From a bacterium HR17 (GTDB lineage Bacteria > Armatimonadota > Fervidibacteria > Fervidibacterales > Fervidibacteraceae), in NCBI GenBank assembly GCA_002898575.1, contig BEHT01000008.1, forward strand, positions 1 to 64,000: 64,000 nt of DNA, read 5' to 3'. The position numbers and the translations under genes are program-made. How positions within the stretch are numbered: position 1 is the first letter of the stretch; the number at the start of each line of letters is the position of its first letter. The notes under the pieces were generated by a model. The model was not told where the DNA came from. It made no database searches and saw only the letters and a list, made by a program, of their open reading frames with translations. This document shows, one piece after another, positions 45,272 through 53,431 of this stretch.

Positions 45272-45637
45272 ATGCGACGCTGCGTTGCTTTGCTGCTCGC
45301 CATGCACTTGATAGGGCAATGGGGTTTGTATCGGCTGAGCAGTGGGCAGCGAACGCGTAACGCCCATGCACTTTACTGCTTTTGTCAAAACTGTCCCGGT
45401 GAACCTTTTTGCTGCTGCGGCAAAGGGCAAACGCAGCACCAGAAGGTGCAACTGTCGGCAACTTGTGACCAACCAGCGACACTGCTGCTAACGCAAAATG
45501 CCGAACGCCCGATGGTGACGACCTCACCCGTTGTTTTGTCGCCACCCGCTTGTCTGGCCGCGTTACACCTTGAACCACCGTCCATTAAACCTGCCGAATA
45601 TGTGGTCGCTTTGGATAAACCGCCCCGCCTCCTTTGA
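45272..45637 (+). CDS. Cys-rich exported protein of unknown function
   Basis: 121 residues from the ATG at 45272, 13 bases after the previous gene. The N-terminal hydrophobic segment ([17 protein letters not shown]) is followed by a compact Cys cluster, [17 protein letters not shown], and two more Cys downstream ([15 protein letters not shown]). The cluster could bind copper or zinc. I do not recognise the family. The position at the end of the cox run, next to the CxxC protein, suggests a part in oxidase assembly. Confidence 0.5.
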   Translation: MRRCVALLLAMHLIGQWGLYRLSSGQRTRNAHALYCFCQNCPGEPFCCCGKGQTQHQKVQLSATCDQPATLLLTQNAERPMVTTSPVVLSPPACLAALHLEPPSIKPAEYVVALDKPPRLL

Positions 45638-45690
45638 GCCGCTGCCTTTGCGCGCTCAAAAACTTCACTGGCTCAAAGGGGGCGATGAAA

Positions 45691-46341
45691 ATGAAGCGCA
45701 TCGCTTTCACGCTCATTGAACTCTTGGTCGTCATCGCCATCGTCGCTATCTTGGCGGCGATGTTGTTGCCCGTGCTCAGCGCGGCGCGAGAGAAAGCCCG
45801 CCAAACGGCGTGCTTGTCTAACTGCCGTCAAATCGGCTTGGCGTTCGCTCAATACAGCACTGACTGGGACGACCGCTTCCCGCTGACCGCTCATTCTTTA
45901 GCGGGTTGGGCGGACACTGCTCAGCCTTACATCCGCAACCGCCAGATTTACCACTGCCCAAGTCAGACGCAACCGCGTATCAGTGCTTACTTCATGAACC
46001 TGTATCTGGCAGGCAATCAACCCTTTGGATCGCTGTCAGCGATTGGCAAGCCTGCCAGCGTTATCGTCATTGCCGAGGGAGCAGACGCCAGGACCAGTGA
46101 CCATTTTCACCCGATGTGCTGGGGCATACCTTGGGACATGGCTTTTTGTCACGGCAGCGACAACGCGTGGGCGTGGGACGCGATAGCGGATGAAACGAGG
46201 GAGTTGGCGGTGCGACGACATCAAGGTGGCTTCAACGCCGTTTGGGTAGATGGGCACGCGAAATGGACGCTGTGGCGTCCGACATGGTGGCGCGACCTCG
46301 CCCGCAACATCTATGCTGGCGCTTACGACCCGCGCCAATAA
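45691..46341 (+). CDS. Type II prepilin-like protein (DUF1559 family)
   Basis: About 216 residues. The N-terminus [27 protein letters not shown] is a prepilin cleavage and hydrophobic segment (shown here only to name it; cleavage expected before F). [20 protein letters not shown] follows, and the C-terminal H-x9-DG motif is in [17 protein letters not shown]. Family members are highly duplicated in Planctomycetota and Armatimonadota and may be pseudopilins of a secretion system. The G-rich site at 45678-45682 fits the ATG at 45691 better than the one at 45685. Confidence 0.87.
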   Translation: MKRIAFTLIELLVVIAIVAILAAMLLPVLSAAREKARQTACLSNCRQIGLAFAQYSTDWDDRFPLTAHSLAGWADTAQPYIRNRQIYHCPSQTQPRISAYFMNLYLAGNQPFGSLSAIGKPASVIVIAEGADARTSDHFHPMCWGIPWDMAFCHGSDNAWAWDAIADETRELAVRRHQGGFNAVWVDGHAKWTLWRPTWWRDLARNIYAGAYDPRQ

Positions 46342-46399
46342 ATTCGCGCTGCAGCAACAACGGCGTCAAACTTTGCTCGGACGGAGGTGAAGTCGACCG

Positions 46400-47014
46400 A
46401 TGAGCCAATGGCACCGTTTCGCCGGGTTGGTCGCGGCGTTGACCGTCATCGCAGCCCTCGCAGGAGCCTTCGCACACTTTTGGCAACAGCGGGGGAGCGC
46501 TCTACCCGTCTACTGGACAGTGCCCGCGTTTCAACTGATTGCCCATGACGGCAAACCCTTCGGGTCGCGCGATTTGAAGGGCAAAGTGTGGGTGGCGGAG
46601 TTCTTCTTTGCGTCATGTGCAGGCATCTGTTTGGACATGAACCGCAACATGGCGCGGGTGCAAAAAGCCTTCGCCGATAACCCTGATGTCGTGCTCGTCA
46701 GCATCACCGTTGACCCCAAAACCGACACGCCCGAGATCCTGCGGGAATATCGCAAAAACTTCGGGGCTATAGAGGGCAAATGGGTTTTCCTGACAGGCGA
46801 CAAAAAGGCAATTTACCGCTTGGCGCGGCACGGCTTCAAGGTGGCAGCGGCAGAAGTCAAACCGCAAGAGGAAGGCGGTGCCACCGACTTCATCCACAGC
46901 GACCGTTTCGTCCTTGTAGACCGTCAGGGGCGCATTCGCGGCTACTACAACGGCACGGACAAACAGCAGGTCCAAAAACTCATCGCCGACATCCACCAGT
47001 TGCTGCGGGAGTGA
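46400..47014 (+). CDS. SCO1/SenC-family copper chaperone
   Basis: 204 residues with an N-terminal membrane anchor (VAALTVIAALAGAFAHFW). The thioredoxin fold has CAGIC (the CxxxC copper site), SITVDPKTDTPEIL and the third-ligand region DFIHSDRFVLVD. All three SCO ligands are present, unlike the SCO-like protein at 36.6 kb. It probably metallates the CuA site of CoxB. GGAGGTGA lies ten bases before the ATG. A hairpin repeat element follows at 47.1 kb. Confidence 0.9.
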   Translation: MSQWHRFAGLVAALTVIAALAGAFAHFWQQRGSALPVYWTVPAFQLIAHDGKPFGSRDLKGKVWVAEFFFASCAGICLDMNRNMARVQKAFADNPDVVLVSITVDPKTDTPEILREYRKNFGAIEGKWVFLTGDKKAIYRLARHGFKVAAAEVKPQEEGGATDFIHSDRFVLVDRQGRIRGYYNGTDKQQVQKLIADIHQLLRE

Positions 47015-47118
47015 AAGCAAGGCGCGCTTTGCCCTTCGTGATTGCAGTGAGCCCAATAGGAGTTCGGCAAGAGTCCCACACTCCCCGCTTCGTGAGCGCA
47101 GCATCTTTTTGCAGGCTA

Positions 47119-47284
47119 CTGTGTGGGGTTTGGTCGGAGGGCGGCTCTTTTGAGCCGCCCACAGGACAATTCGCCACATTCGGAGGGCGGCTCTCTTGAG
47201 CCGCCGAACAAAATGAACACGAAAAAACGGCGCGTCGGGAGACGCGCCCTCCGAAAGACGCCGAAAAATGAGACGCGAAAATTC
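47119..47284 (-). repeat. Hairpin repeat element, copy C
   Basis: A 166-bp copy in reverse orientation. Read on the minus strand it begins GAATTTTC and ends ACACAG, as in the other two copies. It holds one GGCGCGTC hairpin (loop changed to TCCC) and two GGCGGCTC hairpins with AAGA- and AAAA-type loops, plus the CCGACCAAACCC right arm. It occupies most of the 348-base space between the SCO gene and the DUF420 gene; the rest (47015-47118, 47285-47362) shows nothing else clear. Confidence 0.78.
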
Positions 47285-47362
47285 AGCGCATCGGGATATG
47301 CTCCACCCAGAGGACGACGAAAGGGGAAAAAGTTAGCGGCAAACGGGGGCTGAAAAAGCACC

Positions 47363-47791
47363 ATGCTGGACATCCGCGATTTGCCGACGGTGAACGCGGT
47401 CTTGAATGCGACGAGCGCGGCGCTATTGGCAGTCGGTTACGCTTTTATCCGCAAAGGCAATATCGCTGCCCATCGGGCGTGCATGCTCGGTGCGGTGGTA
47501 GCATCGGCGCTGTTTTTCGCCAGTTACACTGTCTATCACGCCCATGCGGGCACGACCAAATTTGCGGGCACGGGTTGGGTGCGTCTTGTCTATTTCACCG
47601 TCCTCATTTCGCACACCGTTTTGGCAGCCGTCATCGTCCCAATGGTCCTCGTCACATTGTTACGGGCGTTGCGCTCCGACTTTCAACGCCACCGCGCTCT
47701 CGCCCGTTGGACGCTGCCATTGTGGCTTTATGTGTCGGTGACGGGTGTGCTGATTTACCTGATGCTCTACCACTGGTATCCATCCCGTTGA
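47363..47791 (+). CDS. DUF420 membrane protein (CtaM/YozB-like)
   Basis: 142 residues with four helices. LPTVNAVLNATSAALLAVGYAFIRKG, FFASYTVYHAHAGTT and VYFTVLISHTVLAAVIVPMVL carry the conserved Asn and His of DUF420. In Bacillus relatives the protein is needed for making active aa3 oxidase, and its placement near cox genes agrees. The ribosome-binding site is poor (an A-rich stretch only). The nearest upstream feature is the repeat element, so its promoter is not clear. Confidence 0.85.
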   Translation: MLDIRDLPTVNAVLNATSAALLAVGYAFIRKGNIAAHRACMLGAVVASALFFASYTVYHAHAGTTKFAGTGWVRLVYFTVLISHTVLAAVIVPMVLVTLLRALRSDFQRHRALARWTLPLWLYVSVTGVLIYLMLYHWYPSR

Positions 47792-47803
47792 CGGTGAGGG
47801 AAC

Positions 47804-48412
47804 ATGGCGACCGTGTTGGGCATTGATTTGGCGGCGAGCGAACGGAAAGCCAGTGGCGTTTGCATATTGCGGGGCAAGCGGGTGCAGACTTCGTTGGTGC
47901 GCACCGACGACGAGATAGTGGCGTTAGCGCAAACGATACGCCCACAGTTGATCGCCATTGATGCGCCCTTATCGCTGCCGCCCGACCGAACGAGCATTCA
48001 CCAACGCACTGCGACGCATTTGCGACCTTGTGACCGCGAGTTGTTGCGGCGAGGCATCCGCTTTTTTCCTGTCACGCTCGGCGCGATGCGCCAATTGACC
48101 GAACGGGGCATCCGCCTGCGCCACCGGCTGGAAGGGTTAGGCTTTCGCGTCGTAGAAGCGTTTCCCGGCGGAGCCCAAGATGTGTTGGGACTGCCCCGCA
48201 AGCAACACGACCTAAAAGGGTTGCGGGATGGGCTGCGGCGGTTGGGATTGCAAGGCATCTGTGACGATGCGACCCACGATGAATTGGACGCGATAACGGC
48301 GGCGTATGTCGGATGGCTCTTTTTGCGCGGGCGCGCCGCACTGCTGGGCGATGACCACAGTGGCATCGTGATGCCTTTGCCTCAAAAGGCGTGCTATCCT
48401 GTCAAACTGTGA
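47804..48412 (+). CDS. DUF429 family protein
   Basis: 202 residues with an RNase H-like fold of the DUF429 type: VLGIDLAASERKASGVC at the start, IRPQLIAIDAPLSLP, RECDREL-like RPCDRELLRRGI, VVEAFPGGAQDVLG, and DDATHDELDAITAAYVG near the end. The acidic residues could form a nuclease-like metal site, but activity is unproven in the family. GGTGAGGG precedes the ATG, 12 bases after the DUF420 stop, so the two are probably cotranscribed. Confidence 0.8.
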   Translation: MATVLGIDLAASERKASGVCILRGKRVQTSLVRTDDEIVALAQTIRPQLIAIDAPLSLPPDRTSIHQRTATHLRPCDRELLRRGIRFFPVTLGAMRQLTERGIRLRHRLEGLGFRVVEAFPGGAQDVLGLPRKQHDLKGLRDGLRRLGLQGICDDATHDELDAITAAYVGWLFLRGRAALLGDDHSGIVMPLPQKACYPVKL

Positions 48413-48445
48413 AGCACGAAAGTGCCCTGACGCTTCGTTGTGGGA

Positions 48446-48461
48446 GCGCAGCAGGCTGCGC
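48446..48461. repeat. Short hairpin, GCGCAG-CAGG-CTGCGC
   Basis: A perfect six-base stem with a four-base loop, preceded by GGGA and followed by CCC, between the DUF429 and HemQ genes. It resembles the 36/47/51-kb hairpins in size and layout but has neither their arms nor their ends. No T run follows, so it is a poor terminator. Confidence 0.35.
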
Positions 48462-48518
48462 CCCTTATCGTCAAATTGCCTCGCCTTCTAAACACTACGC
48501 TGTGAGGTGACCGAAGCG

Positions 48519-49310
48519 ATGATGCAAACGATGGCGGCATGGCAACGCTTTGCGGAGATGGCAGCGCCGTTGGAACGACCTCAACTGCCCCGCAACATCC
48601 ACAAGAGCACGGAGCGGTTAGTGTTTTGCTACCAGTTTTTCAAGGTGTGCCCCGAATGGTGGGCGCTGAGCGATGCGGAGCGGCAGGACGGTAAACGAGA
48701 GTTAGTGGAGTTGGTCCGCACCTTTGAGCGCCATTTGCTTATCCGCCCTTACTCCACGCTGGGCTTAAAGGCGACGACAGATTTCATGCTGTGGATCATC
48801 AGCAAGGAGATGCGGGGCGTGGAGTTGTTCACGGCGGCGCTGGGGCATAGTTTCGTCGGGCGTTACCTCAATCGCCCATACACTTACCTAACGCTGACAC
48901 GCCCGTCCATCTACCTGCGCCATCCGACGCGCCACCAAGAGCCGCAACAGGAACGCCCCCAAGAGCGCCAAGAGCAGGAGTTTACAGGCGAAGCGCCCTA
49001 CTTTTTCATCTACCCCTTCACCAAAACGCACGAGTGGTATCAGTTGCCTTACGAGCAGCGGCGGGAGATGATGCTGGAGCACTTCCGCATCGGCAATCAG
49101 TTCCCGACGGTGCGCACTTACACGAGTTATGGCATGGGCTTGGACGACTACGAATTCGTCGTGGCGTTTGAAGCCGATGACCCCAACGAGTTTCAAGAGT
49201 GCGTGATGCGACTGCGGGAAGCCAAAGCCCGTCCCTACACGCTGGTGGACACGCCCCTTTGGACTTGCCTGAAGCGCACGATAGACGAACTGGTGGAACT
49301 GGTGTTATGA
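48519..49310 (+). CDS. HemQ / chlorite dismutase family haem protein
   Basis: 263 residues. The C-terminal half has YPFTKTHEWYQLPYEQRREMM followed by EHFRIG (the possible haem-ligating His) and SYGMGLDDYEFVVAFE, the pattern of the HemQ branch. HemQ oxidatively decarboxylates coprohaem III to haem b. The middle has an extra Gln/Glu/Arg-rich segment (HQEPQQERPQERQEQE). GAGGTGA eight bases upstream supports the ATG at 48519 rather than the GTG at 48507. The stop overlaps the next start in ATGA. True chlorite dismutase activity cannot be ruled out by sequence. Confidence 0.85.
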   Translation: MMQTMAAWQRFAEMAAPLERPQLPRNIHKSTERLVFCYQFFKVCPEWWALSDAERQDGKRELVELVRTFERHLLIRPYSTLGLKATTDFMLWIISKEMRGVELFTAALGHSFVGRYLNRPYTYLTLTRPSIYLRHPTRHQEPQQERPQERQEQEFTGEAPYFFIYPFTKTHEWYQLPYEQRREMMLEHFRIGNQFPTVRTYTSYGMGLDDYEFVVAFEADDPNEFQECVMRLREAKARPYTLVDTPLWTCLKRTIDELVELVL

Positions 49311-50479
49311 CCGTGCAGCGCTACGATGCCGATGTCATCGTCGTCGGGGCAGGACCAGCGGGCGCGACAGCCGCACGCCTTTTGGCGGAGTGGGGTCTGT
49401 GCGTGCTGCTGTTGGAGCGCAAAAAGATGCCCCGCTACAAACCCTGTGGCGGTGCGTTGACCAAGCGGACGCTGCATTTGCTAGCGCCATTGGACATCTC
49501 GCCCGTCATAGAAGCGCGCATCAATACGCTCGCCATTCAAGCGCCCGACGGCGACCGCTTCACGCTCACTTTGCCCGAACCGCTCATCGTCACCGTCATG
49601 CGGGACAGGTTTGATGCGTTTTTGACCGATGCTGCCGTCGCAGCAGGCACCTACTTGCGCCAAGCGGAAACGGTGCTGCGTTGTGAGCAGACAAGCGAAG
49701 GCGTTATCGTCACGACGACGCAACGCACCTATCGCGCCCGCTTGCTTATCGGTGCCGATGGAGCAAACAGCGTCGTCGCCCAGCAATTGGGGTTGCGCCC
49801 GCAACGACGCGCCGTTTCACTGGTGAGCGAATTAGCGCCGACAACTTTCCCACGATGGGACGGCAGCGCGCATTTGTGGTTTCCATCAGCGCTGAGGGGC
49901 TATGCGTGGTGTTTTCCGAAAGGTGCGCATTTGTCGGCGGGCATTTACACCCTGTCGTCGACCCTGCCACAGTGGCGGACATGGTTAGAGAGCTATCTCG
50001 CCCCCTTGCGGTTGCTAGACGGTTTTCAACGCCACCACTTGCACGGTCACCCTGTCCCGTTGGCGGACAAAAGGGCAGCGTTTCATCGGGGCAACGGGCT
50101 GCTGATTGGTGACGCGGCGGGCTTGGCGGACCCGTTCACGGGCGAAGGGATTTCGTGGGCGGTGCTGAGTGCCCAATGGGTGGCGGAAAGTGCGTTGAGG
50201 GTGCTGACGGGTGAGTGGCGCGATTTGCACGGCTACACCGAGCGGCTGCGGGCGCAAGTGGTGCCCGAACGGCAGGCGGCGCTGTGGTTTGCGCGCATTC
50301 TGTTTGCGCTGCCGCGACTGAGTTGTCGCTGGTTTCTGCGTCACGATGCCGTGCTGCGCAACTTCGCCCGGCTGCTCAGTGGCGAAGTAACCTATCGGGC
50401 GTTGTGGCACAAGGTGATGCGGAAGGGTTTTGTGTTGTTGCACCCTGCTTCGGCGCGCAACCTTGCAGCGGTTGGTTGA
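49307..50479 (+). CDS. Geranylgeranyl reductase family FAD-dependent oxidoreductase
   Basis: 390 residues. FAD-binding VIVVGAGPAGATAARLL is at the N-terminus, PRYKPCGGALTKR follows (a signature of this family), and the second FAD motif is GDAAGLADPFTGEGISWAV. A helical C-terminus ends the protein. Members reduce isoprenoid chains of chlorophyll, lipids or quinones; here a menaquinone side chain or lipid is the likely substrate, by inference. Its ATG overlaps the HemQ stop, and its stop overlaps the next start, so the three are probably translated as a unit. Confidence 0.88.
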   Translation: MTVQRYDADVIVVGAGPAGATAARLLAEWGLCVLLLERKKMPRYKPCGGALTKRTLHLLAPLDISPVIEARINTLAIQAPDGDRFTLTLPEPLIVTVMRDRFDAFLTDAAVAAGTYLRQAETVLRCEQTSEGVIVTTTQRTYRARLLIGADGANSVVAQQLGLRPQRRAVSLVSELAPTTFPRWDGSAHLWFPSALRGYAWCFPKGAHLSAGIYTLSSTLPQWRTWLESYLAPLRLLDGFQRHHLHGHPVPLADKRAAFHRGNGLLIGDAAGLADPFTGEGISWAVLSAQWVAESALRVLTGEWRDLHGYTERLRAQVVPERQAALWFARILFALPRLSCRWFLRHDAVLRNFARLLSGEVTYRALWHKVMRKGFVLLHPASARNLAAVG

Positions 50480-51360
50480 TGCGAATGGAAGGGTCCCTCT
50501 TAGCGTTCGGGGCAGTAATTACGGCGTTGGTGGGTTACGGGGTTTGGCGAAGCGTTTTCGTGGAGCCCTATCGGCTGGCGGTAGAGCGACGGTTGGTGGC
50601 GCTGGCGTCGTTGCCGCCAGCGCTGGACGGTTTGACCATTGCGTTGCTGACGGACCTGCACCTGATGCCCAACGGGCGGGGCGTGGAGTTGGCGGAGCGG
50701 GCTGTCGTGCTCGCCAACGCCGCAGACCCCGATGTGGTCTTGCTGGGCGGCGATCTGGTGCATTGGTGTGGAGCGGTGCCGCACCTGATCCCTGTCTTGC
50801 GGAGGCTGCGGAGCCGTTACGGCGTCTTTGCCGTTTTGGGCAATCACGACCACCATTGCCCTTGGCGCTGGCGCACTCCAGAGCCTTGGGGCGGGCGCCC
50901 GCTGAGCCCCGACGAGTGGCGACAGGTGCTGGCGCAAGCCAAAGTGCATTTGCTTGTCAACGAGGCTGTCCCACTGCACATCAACGGGGCGACGGTGTGG
51001 TTAGCGGGCGTTGATGACGCTTACACGGGGCGGGCGGATTTGCTTGCCGCACTGGCGTCTGTTCCTGACGACGCTTTCGTCATCCTGTTGTCCCATTCGC
51101 CCGATATCGTGGACGACCCGCTAATTCGCCGCGTCGCTGTCGTGCTGAGCGGACACACGCATGGCGGTCAAGTGGTGTTGCCCCTTTTGGGACCCCTTTT
51201 TGCCCCGTGCCGGGACAAATGGCGGCGGGCGCAAGGGGTCGTGCGAGTGGGCGATACTTGGCTCATCGTGTCGCGCGGCATCGCCGCTGGCGTTCCCGTC
51301 CGCTTCCGTTGCCCGCCCGAAGTCACCCTGCTGACGCTACGGCAGAGCCGCCCGAGGTAG
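50479..51360 (+). CDS. Membrane-anchored metallophosphoesterase
   Basis: 293 residues: an N-terminal helix (LLAFGAVITALVGYGVW), then the calcineurin-like site motifs in order: LTDLHLMP, GGDLVHW, GNHDHH, LSHSPD and GHTHGGQ. This is the YkuE/LpxG-like branch, some of which hydrolyse phospholipid or UDP-sugar lipid phosphates. It starts at the ATG in TGATG, sharing one base with the previous stop; an ATG at 50485 is also possible. The substrate is not known. Confidence 0.85.
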   Translation: MRMEGSLLAFGAVITALVGYGVWRSVFVEPYRLAVERRLVALASLPPALDGLTIALLTDLHLMPNGRGVELAERAVVLANAADPDVVLLGGDLVHWCGAVPHLIPVLRRLRSRYGVFAVLGNHDHHCPWRWRTPEPWGGRPLSPDEWRQVLAQAKVHLLVNEAVPLHINGATVWLAGVDDAYTGRADLLAALASVPDDAFVILLSHSPDIVDDPLIRRVAVVLSGHTHGGQVVLPLLGPLFAPCRDKWRRAQGVVRVGDTWLIVSRGIAAGVPVRFRCPPEVTLLTLRQSRPR

Positions 51361-51454
51361 TGAGACTGTGAACGAAGGCTTATAAGGTGTGCTACATCAG
51401 TAAGTGCCTCTAAGATAACGGCTTCGTTCAAACCGCGCAGAGGGGGATGCAACC

Positions 51455-51625
51455 TTGGAAGACGAACTGAAAGGGCAATACTCTTCGGTTGAAGGCGGCG
51501 GTTTTCGCCTCCTGTTCGTCGCAAGTTTAGCCGCAGCGGTCGGTATCGGTGCTGACGTGCTGGCTTATGTGGAAAAGTTTAAGGTTCCGAGGCTCGTGGA
51601 ATTTTCCTTTTCGGCAGTGCTTTAG
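51455..51625 (+). pseudogene. Small ORF truncated by the repeat element
   Basis: A TTG at 51455 with GAGGGGG eight bases upstream opens a 56-codon frame (MEDELKGQYSSVEGGG, then FRLLFVASLAAAVGIGADVL, helix-like). The frame enters repeat copy B at 51599 and stops within it after nine more codons. Part of this ORF is a hydrophobic helix. I do not recognise it; it may be the stump of a longer membrane protein or a non-gene. The space 51361-51454 before it holds an inverted repeat GAACGAAG (51370) / CTTCGTTC (51422). Confidence 0.35.
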
Positions 51626-51721
51626 AGAGCGCGTCTCCTGATGCACCCTTAAGGTTTTGCATGCCAATTTTCGGCGGCTCAGGAGAGCCCCCTCCGACCA
51701 AACCCTATTATTCAAACACAG
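51599..51721 (+). repeat. Hairpin repeat element, copy B
   Basis: A 123-bp copy with the same ends (GAATTTTC and ACACAG) and the same left arm (CCTTTTCGGCAG) and right arm (CTCCGACCAAACCC, ATTATTC) as copy A. It has only one unit. The left hairpin is degraded (GCGCGTCTCCTGATGCAC) and the right one has lost a base pair. The rest of the 51361-51900 space holds the truncated ORF before it and a promoter after it. Confidence 0.75.
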
Positions 51722-51814
51722 CAGGGTCCTTCGCCGGCGGGCGCTTAGAGGTTTGAGCAAATACAAGTATGGGTAGGGAAGCGTCAGACGGGTCTACGCG
51801 CTCATTGTGCCCTA

Positions 51815-51843
51815 TTGACAAAGGGTGCAGCGCAGGCAATAAT
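51815..51843 (+). promoter_or_regulatory. Consensus promoter for the DUF1559 prepilin gene
   Basis: TTGACA at 51815-51820, a 17-base spacer, and AATAAT at 51838-51843: a perfect -35 and a near-perfect -10. The start codon is 57 bases downstream. The leader between them contains a short inverted repeat (around CTGTCAGAGGGCAGGGGTCTG). Confidence 0.75.
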
Positions 51844-51900
51844 TAGCGCTACCTGTCTGTCAGAGGGCAGGGGTCTGCCTGTAAAGGGAGGCGGTTAGAA

Positions 51901-52782
51901 ATGATGGTCCGCACAAATGCGAGGGCGCACTGCGTTTGCTGTTCCGCGTCTGTTGCAATGCGTCTGTTGCACCCTACGGCGAGGCGTCGCAATGGCTTTA
52001 CTCTCATTGAGCTGCTCGTGGTGATTGCGATCATTGCTATTTTGGCGGCGATTTTGTTCCCTGTGTTCAGTCAAGCCCGCGAGAAGGCGCGACAAAGTTC
52101 GTGCCTTTCCAACGCCCGTCAAATTAGCATGGCAATGGCGCAATACTCAGTTGACTACGACGAAATGTTTCCTTCAGGCAATCACCCTGACAACACCACA
52201 TGTGCCGGCATTCCTTTCCGTTACGGGTGGCGGGGTTGGGTCGTCAATGCGTTGTTTCCGTATGTGAAGAACGCGCAACTGTTCCTCTGCCCCAGTCGGT
52301 CGCCGGGATGGGGTATTAACTTTGACGCCAATGGGGCACGATGCACCAACGCGGTCATTAACTTCACGACTTATTCCTACAACTACTTAGGTCCTGCAGC
52401 GATAGGCAACCGTATCGCCGCAGTTTTGGAACCCGCCCGTCACACCTTTCTCTGGGACAGTCAAAACCGATGGACAGATTGCGGCGTCGTCAGCGGGTGT
52501 GGGATATGGACGAACCGCGATTTGTGCCGCTACTTAGGGGTAGAGCGCACCAATGGTAACTGTGGTCTCGCTGCTGCCGCTGCACCTGACCTCAACTACA
52601 CTTCGTGGCACATGTTTGGCAACAACTTTTCGTATGTTGATGGGCACTCCAAATGGAGCAAGTGGGACAATGTGCGTTGGGGGGATATCGTGAACCGCAA
52701 GAGCACGAACTCCGATATCCTCAACTATGACCGCCCCACCGTCCAAGCCCCTGACACCCAATCGGGTTGGCCGTGGATGTAA
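51901..52782 (+). CDS. Type II prepilin-like protein (DUF1559 family)
   Basis: 293 residues. The prepilin segment [18 protein letters not shown] begins near residue 31, after an unusually long basic leader if the ATG at 51901 is used; an ATG at 51958 ([13 protein letters not shown]) would shorten it. Then [18 protein letters not shown] and the H-x9-DG motif in [23 protein letters not shown] lies upstream of 51901. It has a strong promoter of its own, so it may be abundant. It resembles the protein at 45.7 kb but they are not close copies. Confidence 0.87.
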   Translation: MMVRTNARAHCVCCSASVAMRLLHPTARRRNGFTLIELLVVIAIIAILAAILFPVFSQAREKARQSSCLSNARQISMAMAQYSVDYDEMFPSGNHPDNTTCAGIPFRYGWRGWVVNALFPYVKNAQLFLCPSRSPGWGINFDANGARCTNAVINFTTYSYNYLGPAAIGNRIAAVLEPARHTFLWDSQNRWTDCGVVSGCGIWTNRDLCRYLGVERTNGNCGLAAAAAPDLNYTSWHMFGNNFSYVDGHSKWSKWDNVRWGDIVNRKSTNSDILNYDRPTVQAPDTQSGWPWM

Positions 52783-52812
52783 TTGCGTATGTGTGACACG
52801 GAGGTGGGTGCA

Positions 52813-53019
52813 ATGCGTCAGGAAGTGCCGACTTGGGTGGCAGCGGTGATTATCGTTCTCGTGCTGCTCGTTATCGGCGCCGTTTACTGGTATACTGCCC
52901 GCTCGCGCCCTGCTCCAGAAGCGCAATCGCTACCTGCCTCTCACCAACCGGCACCGATGCCGCAGGGTTCGTTTGCCCCAGGGCAGGGTGGGCATCAACC
53001 GCCGCCACAGTTTCGCTAG
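52813..53019 (+). CDS. Small single-helix membrane protein, Pro/Gln-rich tail
   Basis: 68 residues: a helix (WVAAVIIVLVLLVIGAVYWY) and then a Pro/Gln-rich exposed tail (APMPQGSFAPGQGGHQPPPQ). GGAGGTG nine bases before the ATG at 52813 supports translation. It follows the prepilin gene by 30 bases and is probably cotranscribed with it. No family is recognised. Confidence 0.55.
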   Translation: MRQEVPTWVAAVIIVLVLLVIGAVYWYTARSRPAPEAQSLPASHQPAPMPQGSFAPGQGGHQPPPQFR

Positions 53020-53170
53020 TCCCTCTTGACGCCCCTCAACAGGGTAGCAGTAGGAGACGGGCAGCGTTAAACTTTAGCGGTGCCTCGCGGCAGACAGCCT
53101 CGCCTGTCCGAGGTAAGGTGCTGTTTTGTGCCATTCGGTTGAACCAAAGAGGGTGACGGCTTTGCTGCGG

Positions 53171-53416
53171 ATGCGAACGGCACAGCAAACTTTGGAACGA
53201 CGCCGGGTCATCCTGCCCCGCGAAGGCAATTTATTTGAGCGGCTGCGCCAGTTTTTGCAAGAGTGTTGGGCGGAACTGAAATTAGCCCAGCGTCCGACCC
53301 GCAAGGAAGTGGTCAGCTACAGCCTTGCCGTCCTTACCGTTGTCGTCGCATCGGCGCTTTACTTAGCGACATTAGATGTGCTGTTAGCCCGACTGCTTGC
53401 GTGGTTTCATCGTTAA
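53171..53416 (+). CDS. secE: Preprotein translocase subunit SecE
   Basis: About 81 residues: an amphipathic region (FERLRQFLQECWAELKLAQRPTRKEV, the SecE signature of W.EL.KV.WPTRKE) followed by one transmembrane helix (LAVLTVVVASALYLATLDVLL). SecE clamps SecY in the Sec channel. Its place just before nusG is the standard order. The start may be the ATG at 53171 or the TTG at 53162, which is better spaced from GAGGGTGA. No rpmG or tRNA-Trp is found in the 150 bases upstream. Confidence 0.92.
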   Translation: MRTAQQTLERRRVILPREGNLFERLRQFLQECWAELKLAQRPTRKEVVSYSLAVLTVVVASALYLATLDVLLARLLAWFHR

Positions 53417-53431
53417 GGAGGGCAAGTCTGA

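Noticed and set aside
47123-47353. 76-residue plus-strand ORF across the repeat at 47.1 kb
   Set aside because: It consists of translated hairpin repeat, lacks a ribosome-binding site and has no domain pattern.
53020-53170. Possible rpmG or tRNA-Trp gene upstream of secE
   Set aside because: No cloverleaf and no L33-like frame with Cys pairs could be found.
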